From Paraburkholderia sp. CNPSo 3272 (GTDB taxonomy: Bacteria > Pseudomonadota > Gammaproteobacteria > Burkholderiales > Burkholderiaceae): a DNA stretch of 64,000 nt. Below, in pieces: positions 35,954 to 43,777 of the stretch; within the stretch, counting starts at the first letter, position 1, and every line of letters starts with the position of its first letter. Below the pieces are notes generated by a model. The model was not told the DNA's origin. It worked only from the letters and a program-made list of their open reading frames with translations, and did not search any database. The stretch covers positions 35,660 through 99,659 of the forward strand of contig NZ_JAMBPQ010000026.1 in NCBI RefSeq assembly GCF_024206495.1, given 5' to 3'. Both the position numbers and the translations under genes were made by a program.

Positions 35954-36721
35954 GTGGCAAACGTGGCGCAATCCCGGCAACCAGGGCAGTCCGGCAGACT
36001 CCCCCGCCTGTTCGTGTTTTCCGGGGCGGGACTGTCTGCGGAAAGCGGCATTTCGACGTTCCGCACCGGCGACGGCATCTGGTCCCACGCGAGCATCGAC
36101 GAGGTCTGCAATTACCTCACGTGGCGCCGCAACCGGCCCGCGGTGTTCCGTTTCTACAACCAGCGCATCGCCGAATGCGGCGACGCGCGCCCGAACGCCG
36201 CCCACGACCGGCTCGCGAAGTGGCAGGACGCCTGGGGCACGGAGCGCGTGCATCTCATCACCCAGAACATCGACGACATGCTCGAGCAGGCCGGCGCGCG
36301 CCAGGTGACGCATCTGCACGGCGACATGATTTCGCTGCTGTGCACCGACTGCGACTATCGGTTTCCCGTGTCCGGCCGCGCGCTCGATCCGCAAGCGGCC
36401 TGTCCGTCGTGCGGGCAGGTCGAGGGCGTGAAACCCGGCGTGGTGTTCTTCAACGAGGCCGCGCCCGAATACGAAACGCTCTGGCGCATTCAGGGCGACA
36501 TGACGCCCGACGATCTCTTCATCGCCGTGGGGACGGCGTTCGAGGTGATCCCGCCTGAGCGGCTTCTGCCGCCTGCGCGTTGCGGGCATTACGCGCGCAA
36601 TTTTCTCGTCGATCCGGCGCCGCGGCGCACTGAATGCTTCGGCGTCGTCGAAGCCAAGCCCGCGACCATCGGTCTGCTCGACCTCGAGCCGACTATCGAG
36701 CGGATGATGGCGGGCGAGTAG
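35954..36721 (+). CDS. Sir2 family NAD-dependent protein deacylase
   Basis: A 255-residue sirtuin starting at GTG 35954 behind AGGAGG at 35943-35948. Motifs: SGAGLSAESGI (23-33), TFR and DGIW for NAD, TQNIDD, catalytic His in THLHGD, two zinc-binding pairs CTDC and CPSC, and GVVFFNE. FYNQR places Tyr68 and Arg71 in the Tyr-x-x-Arg arrangement that in SIRT5 and CobB binds succinyl or malonyl lysine, so desuccinylase activity is plausible in addition to deacetylation. The C-terminal NAD motif (VGTAFEVIPPERLL) is somewhat divergent from the usual GTSLxVxPA. No partner acyltransferase gene is adjacent. Confidence 0.92.
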   Translation: MANVAQSRQPGQSGRLPRLFVFSGAGLSAESGISTFRTGDGIWSHASIDEVCNYLTWRRNRPAVFRFYNQRIAECGDARPNAAHDRLAKWQDAWGTERVHLITQNIDDMLEQAGARQVTHLHGDMISLLCTDCDYRFPVSGRALDPQAACPSCGQVEGVKPGVVFFNEAAPEYETLWRIQGDMTPDDLFIAVGTAFEVIPPERLLPPARCGHYARNFLVDPAPRRTECFGVVEAKPATIGLLDLEPTIERMMAGE

Positions 36722-37220
36722 CCCCCACGGTGTTCTCAGCGATGCATTCCGGTAAGGGCGTGCCACCTCGGTAGGTACGCTTTTTTTTGAATGGCTTTGC
36801 GCGAATGCGCAGCACGCGAGCGCAGCGAGCGTCGCGTCTATCCCATAGTCTTTTCAGTATTTATATTTATAAGTAGTAGCAGTTAACAAGTCCTGGCATT
36901 AACTGTGGACAACACGAGAATTGCCTGTCGGCTCATACCGATGCAAAACGGATAGCCATGCGGACAAAGTTTGTACGCGTTGCGAGCTGCTGGGATAACT
37001 TTTCAGGCCGCAACGCCAGATGCGTGGTTATCAAGAAGTGGTCCACAGGTCGTTCGCCAGGTCGTCCCCAGGTTGTCCAGAGGGAGGCGTGGATAACCTG
37101 GTCCGGCGCGGCGCAATCTAGCGTTATCCACATGAAAAAAAATGGCGTCGCTCGAAAGCGACGCCATTCGTCGAAACAGTGCGGAGCGCGAGATCAACGC
37201 CGGGAAATCATGGCGCGTTT
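36722..37220. other. 499-bp non-coding region with AT-rich patch and DnaA-box-like sequences
   Basis: The longest gene-free stretch apart from the rrn leader. It has an AT-rich block at about 36851-36890, then several 9-mers close to the DnaA box: TTATCCACA (37124-37132, perfect), and on the opposite strand TGTGGACAA (36904-36912) and CGTGGATAA (37088-37096), each one base off; others with two differences lie at 36990-36998, 37039-37047 and 37073-37081. The right end holds the terminator of the EamA gene. No good ORF was seen. Confidence 0.6.
37134..37168 (-). terminator. Rho-independent terminator of the EamA exporter gene
   Basis: Stem AATGGCGTCGCT / AGCGACGCCATT with a CGAA loop. Read on the minus strand it ends in a run of eight T residues. 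Confidence 0.92.
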
Positions 37221-38189
37221 CTAGGCCGTTTCGGCAGGTTGCGTTGCGGCGCGCCGCTGTTTCGCGAGCAAGTGCGCTTGCCAGGCCGGCAGGAGTTGGC
37301 AAGCTAGCAGGCCGGCGAGCATGAGCGCGCAGCCGGCGAGTGCGCGCGGCGTCAGCGTTTCGCCGAGTGCGGCCCAGCCCGCAAGCGCGGCGAACACGCC
37401 TTCCATGCTGAAGATCACGGCGGCGTGCGCGGGCGCGGCGTCGCGCTGCGCGACGACCTGCAGCGTATAACCGATGCCCACCGAAAGCGCGCCGCCATAG
37501 AGGATGGTGGGCGCGGCGCGCACAATGTCGGCCGCCCGCAGCGGTTCGCACGCGAGCCCTATCGCGAGGCACACCACGCCGCAGGCGACGAACTGCACGA
37601 TCGAAAGCGCGAGCGGATCGTGGCGCGGCGCGTAGTGGCCCACGAGCATGACCTGGATCGAGATCACGAGCGCGCAGCCGAGCTGGTACCAGTCGCCGTA
37701 CATCACCGAAAAGTGTTCGTTGATGCTGAGGAAGTAGAGCCCAACCGCGGCGAGGCCGGCGCCGAGCCATGTGCCCATGCCCGTGCGATGGCGCAGCAGC
37801 ACGCCGAGCATCGGCACGATCACGACATACAGCGAACTGATGAAGCCGGCGTTGGCGATCTTCGTGTAGCCGAGCCCGATTTGCTGAAGCGAGATGGCGA
37901 CGGCCAGCACGAGGCCGAGCACGGTGCCCGAGCGCAGCAGCGCGCCGTTGAACAGCGCCGGCGCCGCCGCGTTGCTGCTGTCCGCTGCGCCGCGCGCGCT
38001 GACGCGGCGGCGGGCAAGCACAAAGATCGAGACAACGCCGGCGCCCAGCAGGAAGCGCAGGCCGGTGAACAGGAACGGGCCGATGGCGTCGAGGCTCAGG
38101 CGCTGGGCGACGAACGCCGAGCCCCAGATCAGCGCGGCGGTCAGCATCAGCAGATTGGCGCGCAGGTGGCGGCGGGAGGTGGATTGCAA
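37221..38189 (-). CDS. DMT superfamily (EamA) transporter
   Basis: A 322-residue inner-membrane protein with ten hydrophobic segments in two EamA repeats. The N-terminal LIWGSAFVAQRLSLDAIGPF and the second-repeat AAVIFSMEGVFAALAGWAALGE are typical. Members export amino acids or other small metabolites. The gene ends with a strong terminator and appears monocistronic. The substrate is unknown. Confidence 0.92.
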   Translation of the reverse strand: MQSTSRRHLRANLLMLTAALIWGSAFVAQRLSLDAIGPFLFTGLRFLLGAGVVSIFVLARRRVSARGAADSSNAAAPALFNGALLRSGTVLGLVLAVAISLQQIGLGYTKIANAGFISSLYVVIVPMLGVLLRHRTGMGTWLGAGLAAVGLYFLSINEHFSVMYGDWYQLGCALVISIQVMLVGHYAPRHDPLALSIVQFVACGVVCLAIGLACEPLRAADIVRAAPTILYGGALSVGIGYTLQVVAQRDAAPAHAAVIFSMEGVFAALAGWAALGETLTPRALAGCALMLAGLLACQLLPAWQAHLLAKQRRAATQPAETA

Positions 38190-38455
38190 GCGGAGATCTC
38201 TTTTCGCGGGGGGCGGGCGCGAGAGCGTTTTTCTTCAGGAAAACGGACGCGTAAAGGTCGATCGTATCCGAATTGAAAGGGAATTGTCTCCCGGAAAATA
38301 CACCGGGCCATTAGCGGATGACAAACGCCCTACGCTGCGTAATACTGCTTCGCGCGAAACGCCCGCCTAGATCGGCAAACGGATCGTTTCGCGGTTTCAC
38401 GCTGTTCTAATTCACAACGTGCCGGTCATATTTGTCAGGTTTTGGGGAACAACAG

Positions 38456-38677
38456 ATGAAAAAGATTCTCGCCTCGCTCATCGCAGCATCGTTCGCACTG
38501 GTCACGGCTTCGGCATTCGCACAAGACGCTTCGGCTCCCGCTGCAACCGCACCGGCAGCCAGCGCGCCCGCAAAGGCCAAGAAGCAGCACAAGCAACTCA
38601 AGCACCACGGCAAGCGTGCCGCTGTGTCGGAAGGCGCATCGGCCGCCGGTACGGCAGACAAGGGCCAGGCAAACTAA
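38456..38677 (+). CDS. Small secreted Ala/Lys-rich protein
   Basis: A 73-residue protein with a clear signal peptide (MKKILASLIAASFALVTASAFA, cleavage before QD) and a mature part of about 50 residues with Ala/Pro repeats (APAATAPAASAPA) followed by a Lys/His-rich stretch (KKQHKQLKHHGKR). The composition recalls acid-shock-type periplasmic peptides, but I cannot assign a family. It starts at ATG 38456 and is followed by a strong terminator, so it is a compact single-gene unit. Confidence 0.8.
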   Translation: MKKILASLIAASFALVTASAFAQDASAPAATAPAASAPAKAKKQHKQLKHHGKRAAVSEGASAAGTADKGQAN

Positions 38678-38693
38678 AGCGCCCTTCAGTCGT

Positions 38694-38728
38694 AAAAAAA
38701 GCCAGAGCATCTGCTCTGGCTTTTTTTT
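38694..38728. terminator. Bidirectional terminator
   Basis: Stem GCCAGAGCA-TCTGCTCTGGC (38701-38720) is flanked by seven A residues on the left and eight T residues on the right, serving the small secreted protein gene and the convergent minus-strand gene. Confidence 0.93.
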
Positions 38729-38751
38729 GCGCGTTAGCTGCGAGCACGAGC

Positions 38752-39036
38752 TCAGGACGCGTCGCGTGCGAGCCCGGCCTCCAGCAATTCGGTCAGCAGG
38801 CCGTTCACGCCGCCGGGGTGACCCTCGGCGCGAGCCTTCAGCTTCTCGACGAGATCGGCGTTGAGCTTGCACGCGAACGGCACGAGCCCTTGCGCCTGGT
38901 CCAGCTTGCGCTGTTCGCGGCGGTCCAGCGCCGGTTGCGCCGCGCCCTTGCCGAAGCGGTCGGGCCCGCTCTTGTGCGTCGCTTGCATCAGTTTCAGTGC
39001 CTTGTTCTTCTCAAGGTCGGTTTTCTTCATGGCCAT
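38752..39036 (-). CDS. Small protein with ribbon-helix-helix-like C-terminus
   Basis: A 94-residue protein: Lys-rich N-terminus (MAMKKTDLEKNKALKLM), then a stretch LVPFACKLNADLVEKLKARA and a second helix NGLLTELLEAGLA. The beta strand plus two helices resembles an Arc/MetJ/CopG-like ribbon-helix-helix fold, suggesting DNA binding, though confirmation needs a profile search. ATG complementary to 39034-39036 has GGAG at 8-bp spacing; the next ATG (39028-39030) is an alternative. There is no toxin-like partner gene adjacent. Confidence 0.65.
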   Translation of the reverse strand: MAMKKTDLEKNKALKLMQATHKSGPDRFGKGAAQPALDRREQRKLDQAQGLVPFACKLNADLVEKLKARAEGHPGGVNGLLTELLEAGLARDAS

Positions 39037-39152
39037 ATATCGTGCTCCGGTGTTGGGCGGTGGCGCGCATTGTACGCAAACGCCCGCGTGCGTCCATCGC
39101 GGCGACTTGCCCCCGGGCGCCATTCAGCCGCATTGAGTACCCGTGAATACCA

Positions 39153-39980
39153 CTACGCGCCGCCGCCGCGGTCCGGCGCCTCATGGCCGTTGTGCCGGTC
39201 CTGCCGCTCGTGCCGGTCATGTGCCTCGTGCGCTTCGTCTGTGGGGCGCGTGAGGGCGTCGATCAGTGTGCGCATGCGCTGCCAGTGCGAGCCTTCCCAA
39301 AACACTCGCCGGCAGACGTCGCAGGTCGCGAAGCGCGTCTGCCGGTCGTAGACGCCGGCGGGCACGCGCTCGCGCACCGCGGCGCGCTCGATCGGCCGCA
39401 GCGGCGCATTGCACATGAGGCAGAGCCGGAACGGCCGCGCGCTCGCCGCGAGGTCGAGCCGCTCGAAAATCTCGTGGACCTGGGCGCGCGGCTTGAGCGC
39501 GCGCACGTAGCAGCCGTGCGTGATGCTGCGCCGTTTGAGCAGTTCCCGGTCGCGCGTGAGGACGATGCGGTGCTCGGCGGCGGCGAGCGCCTCGATCTCG
39601 TCGTCGGGGAAGTGGTTGTCATAGAGCGTATCGAAACCGGTCAGCCGCAGCAGTTGTGCGAGGCCGCCGAGATGCGCGTCGGCGACGAAGCGCAGTTCGC
39701 GCAGCGGCGCGTCGCGCACGCGCAGCAGCGGCCGGATGTCGAGCGCCTCGAACTTCGGGTAGACGGCCACGCGGTCGCCGTCCGCGAGCGGATGATCGAA
39801 ACCCACCGATTCGCCGTTCACGAGGATCAGCTCGACCTCCGTATGCGGCACGCCGAGCGCTTCGATCATATGTTTCGCCGTCGCGTTGCGCGCGCAGGCG
39901 CAGCTGAACGCCCGCCGGCGCAGCGGCCGCGCAAGAAAGTCGTTCAGCTCCTCGTAAAAGCGGAAGGTGGCGGTGACCAT
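39153..39980 (-). CDS. Mut7-C RNAse domain protein with N-terminal ubiquitin-like Mut7-C domain
   Basis: A 275-residue protein. Residues 1 to about 85 (ATFRFYEELNDFL through VAVYPKFEALDI) match the ubiquitin-like Mut7-C domain, and residues about 95-245 match the Mut7-C RNAse (PIN-like) domain, with FVADAHLGGLAQLLRLTGFDT, the ILTRDRELL motif and two zinc-ribbon-like pairs (CLMC, CDVC). The last 30 residues are His/Asp/Glu-rich (EAHEAHDRHERQDRH), which is unusual. The family is predicted to be an RNase; the substrate is unknown. Start at ATG complementary to 39978-39980. Confidence 0.88.
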   Translation of the reverse strand: MVTATFRFYEELNDFLARPLRRRAFSCACARNATAKHMIEALGVPHTEVELILVNGESVGFDHPLADGDRVAVYPKFEALDIRPLLRVRDAPLRELRFVADAHLGGLAQLLRLTGFDTLYDNHFPDDEIEALAAAEHRIVLTRDRELLKRRSITHGCYVRALKPRAQVHEIFERLDLAASARPFRLCLMCNAPLRPIERAAVRERVPAGVYDRQTRFATCDVCRRVFWEGSHWQRMRTLIDALTRPTDEAHEAHDRHERQDRHNGHEAPDRGGGA

Positions 39981-40118
39981 GCAAAGCAGTATCGCACCGC
40001 CTGCCGGAGCGCGCGTGCGATCGCGCGGCGTGAGAGCCCGCCTGCAGCGCGGCCCGTCTTGTGCTGTACTGCACTTTTGCCCCGGGTTTCCCCTCGTTTT
40101 ACACGGAAGGAGCAGGCG

Positions 40119-40991
40119 ATGGACATCGGATTTATCGGGCTTGGCGAAATGGGCGGCGCGATGGTCGGCAATCTGCTGAAGGCGGGCCACGCGGTGCGCG
40201 TGTGGAACCGCACGGCCGCGAAGGCGCAGGCGCTTGCCGACGCGGGCGCGCGCATCGTCGGCACGCCGGACGAGGCCTTTGCCGGCGACGCCGTGTTCTC
40301 AATGCTCGCCGACGACGCCGCGCTGCGTGAAGTCATCGACGCGTCGCTGCTCGACCATGCGCCACAAGGCCTCGTGCACGTAAACATGGCGACCATTTCC
40401 GTCGCGCTGGCCGAAGCGCTTGCGCAGGCCCATGGCGGGCGCGGCCTGCACTACGTGGCGGCGCCGGTACTTGGGCGCCCGGACGCCGCGCAGGCGGCGA
40501 AACTCACGATCATGGCGGCAGGGGCGACCGAGGCGATCGACCGCGTGCAGCCGCTATTCGACGTGATCGGCCAGAAAACGTGGCGCGTGGGCGCCGAGCC
40601 GCAGCAGGCAAACGTGATGAAACTCGCCGCGAACTTCATGCTGGCGGCGGCCGTCGAGTCGCTCGGCGAGGCGGCGGCGCTGCTCGACGGCTACGGCGTC
40701 GCAATGCGCGACTTCCTCGACGTCGTGACGGGCGGCCCGTTTCCGGGCCCGGTGTATGCGGGCTATGGCGGCATGATCGCGCAGCGGCGCTACGAGCCCG
40801 CGCTCTTCAAGGCGCGCCTCGGTCTGAAGGACGTGCGGCTCGCGCTGGCAGCGGCCGACGCGGCCGCAACGCCGATGCCGCTCGCGAGCGTGCTGCGCGA
40901 CAGCCTGCTCGAAGCCGTGGCGCACGGCGACGGCGACTCCGATTTCGCCGTGCTCGGCAAGGTGGCCGCGCGGCGCGCGGGCCGCGGCTGA
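40119..40991 (+). CDS. NAD(P)-dependent beta-hydroxyacid dehydrogenase (HIBADH/GHMW reductase type)
   Basis: A 290-residue protein with the N-terminal GFIGLGEMGGAMVGNLLKAGH nucleotide-binding motif, VWNRT, and the catalytic Lys in NVMKLAANFM near residue 168. The central APVLGRPDAA stretch is typical of the glyoxylate/succinic semialdehyde reductase branch. The start at ATG 40119 is supported by GGAAGGAG upstream. No pathway neighbour fixes the substrate. Confidence 0.92.
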   Translation: MDIGFIGLGEMGGAMVGNLLKAGHAVRVWNRTAAKAQALADAGARIVGTPDEAFAGDAVFSMLADDAALREVIDASLLDHAPQGLVHVNMATISVALAEALAQAHGGRGLHYVAAPVLGRPDAAQAAKLTIMAAGATEAIDRVQPLFDVIGQKTWRVGAEPQQANVMKLAANFMLAAAVESLGEAAALLDGYGVAMRDFLDVVTGGPFPGPVYAGYGGMIAQRRYEPALFKARLGLKDVRLALAAADAAATPMPLASVLRDSLLEAVAHGDGDSDFAVLGKVAARRAGRG

Positions 40992-41253
40992 CGAGCGTGA
41001 CATGAAGGGGCGCAATGAGGCGCGGCGAACGTTCGGGGGCGCTTTGCGATCAAAATTTGCAGACGACCGCGCGGTGACGCACAAAGACCCGGAGTGCGGC
41101 TGAGCACAATGTGACGCATCTCGAGGGATGGCGGCCGGATTGGGGGCGCTGCCCGCGATGTTGGGACGGGGAACCGATGACGACGACACGGCACGCACCG
41201 GATCCGACGGGAGATCCGGCTGCGAGGCCATTTTCAGGGTAGGAGAACGGCGG

Positions 41254-41619
41254 ATGGAGACGCGCATCCTGATCGCCGATAACGACGAGAAGTCGCTGGA
41301 CGGGCTCAGCAACTTGCTGACCGATCTCGGCTACGGCGTATCTGTGGCCCGCACGCTCGACGAGGCACGCGATCTTGCCGTGCGCGGCGCGCCCGACGTG
41401 GCAATCGTGGCGCTTTCGCTAGCCCAGGACGAGCCCGGAACGATCGTGCGGCAATTGCGTGCGCTGGGCGGCGCACGGCTGCCGCTCCTGATCGCGCTCG
41501 CAGGCTGGGGAGAGTCGCGCCACCGCGACGAGGCGCTTGCCGCGGGCTTCGACGTACATCTCGTGCGGCCCGTGGGGCTCGATCAGCTAATGTTCATTCT
41601 CTCGATGACAGGACAATGA
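41254..41619 (+). CDS. Degenerate response-regulator receiver protein (pseudo-receiver)
   Basis: A 121-residue stand-alone receiver fold: RILIADNDEKSLDGL at the N-terminus, PDVAIVALSLAQDEPG in the middle and GFDVHLVRPVGLDQL at the end. Asp9 is kept, but the second acidic position is Asn10, the phospho-acceptor Asp is Ala53, the switch Thr/Ser is Ala83 and the conserved Lys is Arg105. It therefore probably cannot be phosphorylated in the normal way and may act as a constitutive protein-protein module. There is no output domain and no kinase nearby. ATG 41254 follows AGGAGAACGGCGG. Confidence 0.85.
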   Translation: METRILIADNDEKSLDGLSNLLTDLGYGVSVARTLDEARDLAVRGAPDVAIVALSLAQDEPGTIVRQLRALGGARLPLLIALAGWGESRHRDEALAAGFDVHLVRPVGLDQLMFILSMTGQ

Positions 41620-41668
41620 CGGCCATGTTGTTGTTGCGCAACATTCAGGGTGCGCACTACTTTACATG

Positions 41669-41697
41669 TTGCATTGCATCACGCTAGTCGATATACT
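41669..41697 (+). promoter_or_regulatory. Strong sigma70 promoter of the candidate sRNA
   Basis: TTGCAT (41669-41674) and TATACT (41692-41697) are separated by 17 bp, one of the best promoter matches in the window. It lies 50 bp after the pseudo-receiver gene and 40 bp before an intrinsic terminator, with no ORF between. Confidence 0.7.
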
Positions 41698-41703
41698 GGT
41701 TCT

Positions 41704-41764
41704 TGTCTCCTCCATGTCTCCTCTGATATGGATTCAGCCCGCCAACCATTGGCGGGCTTTTTTT
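41704..41764 (+). ncRNA. Candidate trans-acting small RNA with tandem anti-SD motif
   Basis: From the predicted start near 41704 to the terminator T-run the transcript would be about 61 nt. It contains the direct repeat TGTCTCCTC at 41705-41713 and 41716-41724, each carrying UCUCCUC, complementary to Shine-Dalgarno sequences. The 3' half is a 9-bp stem AGCCCGCCA / TGGCGGGCT (41737-41759), 5-nt loop, then six T residues, a form that suits Hfq binding. This is the shape of base-pairing sRNAs that block translation starts. No experimental or database support was available to me. Confidence 0.6.
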
Positions 41765-41813
41765 CGTCTGCGGGTTTTGCATGGGCGCAAGGCGAGGGGC
41801 CTAGGGGCAAAAA

Positions 41814-41841
41814 AAGACCGGCTCAGCGAGCCGGTCTTTTT
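41814..41841. terminator. Bidirectional terminator downstream of argC
   Basis: Stem AAAGACCGGCT / AGCCGGTCTTT with a 5-nt loop; A-run on the left, T-run on the right. It ends argC on the minus strand and blocks read-through from the sRNA side. Confidence 0.92.
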
Positions 41842-41861
41842 GCGCGGCAAGTCCCGCCGCT

Positions 41862-42809
41862 TCAGGCATGCAGGCCGGTATTTTCAGCCGCGCCAGTCGC
41901 GAGATTCATGCACTGGATCGCGGCACCCGAAGCGCCCTTGCCGAGGTTGTCGAGGCGGGCGACGGTGACGAACTGCTCGTCGTTGCCGAACACGAACAGG
42001 TCGACACGGTTCGTGTCGTTGTTCGCCTGCACGTCGAACATGCCGGCGTCGAGGTTCTCATCCGCGTTGAACGGCGCCACATGCACGAACGGCTCGCCCG
42101 CGTAGTACTCGGCGAAGAGCGCCTGCACGTCCTGCGGCTTTGCGCTGCGCGTGAGTTGCTTCGGCGAAAAATAGGTCGTGACCGCGAGGCCCTTGTAGAA
42201 CGGTCCGACGATCGGCGTGAACACCGGCGCCGACTTCAGGCCGCCGTGCACCGCCATTTCCGGCAAATGCTTGTGCGCGAGGCCGAGCGCGTACGGGCGC
42301 GGGCTCGCGAGCTTCGCGTTGCCGCCCGCTTCGTACTCCGCAATCATCTTCTTGCCGCCGCCGCTGTAGCCCGTGAGCGAGTAGCTGTGCGCGGCAAAAT
42401 CCGGCGCGACGAGGCCCGCTTCGACGAGCGGACGCATGGCGAGAATGAACGCCGATGCGTGACAGCCGGGCACCGCGATGCGCTTCGACTTGCGCACCTT
42501 GTCGCGTTGGGCTTTGGTCAGCTCGGGCAGGCCGTAGGCCCAGTCGGCCTGGGTGCGGAACGCCGTGCTCGCGTCGATCAGCACGGTGCGATCGTTCTCG
42601 ACGAGCGAGGCCGACTCGCGCGAGGCGACGTCCGGCAGGCACAGGAACGTGACGTCCGAAGCGTTGATGAGACGGCGGCGTTCCTCGACGTCCTTGCGCT
42701 TCGCATCGTCGATACGCAGGATCTCGACGTCGGCGCGCGGCGACAGGTATTCAAAAATCTTCAGGCCGGTCGTGCCTTCCTGTCCGTCGACAAAAACTTT
42801 CGTGCTCAT
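41862..42809 (-). CDS. argC: N-acetyl-gamma-glutamyl-phosphate reductase (type 2)
   Basis: The third enzyme of arginine synthesis; reduces N-acetylglutamyl phosphate to the semialdehyde. The 315-residue protein starts with KVFVDGQEGTTGLKIFEYL, the hallmark of type 2 ArgC, and has the catalytic Cys in PGCHASAF near residue 118. ATG complementary to 42807-42809 is chosen from that hallmark; the frame extends 13 codons further. It stands alone, apart from other arg genes. Confidence 0.95.
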   Translation of the reverse strand: MSTKVFVDGQEGTTGLKIFEYLSPRADVEILRIDDAKRKDVEERRRLINASDVTFLCLPDVASRESASLVENDRTVLIDASTAFRTQADWAYGLPELTKAQRDKVRKSKRIAVPGCHASAFILAMRPLVEAGLVAPDFAAHSYSLTGYSGGGKKMIAEYEAGGNAKLASPRPYALGLAHKHLPEMAVHGGLKSAPVFTPIVGPFYKGLAVTTYFSPKQLTRSAKPQDVQALFAEYYAGEPFVHVAPFNADENLDAGMFDVQANNDTNRVDLFVFGNDEQFVTVARLDNLGKGASGAAIQCMNLATGAAENTGLHA

Positions 42810-42969
42810 CTCAGTCTCTCTGAACGCGGGATTGCGGGGCGCCATCACCCGGGGCGGTGGTGGAACGGTATTTTAAGACGTCATGCGGACGCGCGTGTGA
42901 ACGCGTCCGGAAAAAAACCGGGGCTTACCCGTAACGTCTCTGGCGCCAGTCGAGCGCAACCGCTCCCGG

Positions 42970-43560
42970 TCATCGGCCGTACGTCACGGTGATTTGCGCG
43001 CTTGCGAGCGTCGAGCCGCTGATCTCGCGATCGAACAGTGCTGCCGGGCGGCCTTGCGCGAGTGGGAGCGTATCGACGCCCAGCGCGTACACGGTGACGA
43101 CATAGCGGTGGGGATTGCCCGGCGGCGGGCACGGTCCTCCATAGCCTTCGATGTTGAAGTCGTTGCGCGCCTCGATCGCGCCGAGCTTGCGCAGCGCGCC
43201 CGCGGCGCTGGCGTTCTCCGGCAGGCTCGTCACGCCTGCCGGAATATTCGCGACGGCCCAGTGCCACCAGCCGCGTCCTGGCGCGTCCCGATCGAAGATC
43301 GTAATGGCAAAACTGCGCGTAGCTGCAGGAGCATTGCGCCAGGTCAAACTGGGCGACTGGTTCGGTCCATTGCAGCCCGCATCGTTGAAGACCTGGCGCG
43401 GGCCGATTTTGCCGCCATCGCTGAAATCGATGCTCGATACCGTGAACTTCTCACCTGCATAGGCTAAATGGGTTGTTGCCGCAACGCTCGCCATTGCGAG
43501 CCACGCGCATAGGCGCGCACGGCGCGCGCAACCAGGCTGAAAGTCATATGGAGTACGCAT
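42970..43560 (-). CDS. YbhB/YbcL-type phosphatidylethanolamine-binding protein, secreted
   Basis: A 196-residue PEBP-family protein with a signal peptide (basic start, hydrophobic LCAWLAMASVAATTHLAYA, cleavage about residue 34). The ligand pocket motif is FDRDAPG instead of the usual DPDAP, followed by WWHWAVANIP and the C-terminal GGPCPPPGNPHRYVVTVYAL. ATG complementary to 43558-43560 follows GGAGAG at 7-bp spacing. The family has been called Raf kinase inhibitor-like; the bacterial ligand is unknown. Confidence 0.9.
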   Translation of the reverse strand: MRTPYDFQPGCARRARLCAWLAMASVAATTHLAYAGEKFTVSSIDFSDGGKIGPRQVFNDAGCNGPNQSPSLTWRNAPAATRSFAITIFDRDAPGRGWWHWAVANIPAGVTSLPENASAAGALRKLGAIEARNDFNIEGYGGPCPPPGNPHRYVVTVYALGVDTLPLAQGRPAALFDREISGSTLASAQITVTYGR

Positions 43561-43777
43561 CAGCGAGCTCTCCCGCATGTTTGTAAAATTCGGCCCACGT
43601 TTTCCTGACGGAATTATTTGAATTGTTCCCGCATCCGAATTTGATCCAATATAGCGGTTTAAGCGAGCGAGCTTTCGCTTGCGCGCGTAATCGGACGTGC
43701 CGGAGGATTCCGCTATAGTTCTATATTCTCCCTGCACGGGCGAGCGGTGCCATCGGCGGCACCTACACGGAGGGTGA

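Noticed and set aside
36851..37132. Chromosome replication origin
   Set aside because: DnaA-box-like sequences are present, but dnaA, rpmH, gidA or parAB genes are not nearby, so I report only a DnaA-box cluster and not an origin.
42890..42925. Hairpin with A-run between the PEBP gene and argC as a terminator
   Set aside because: The T-run on the minus strand lies before the stem and not after it, so it cannot end the PEBP transcript.
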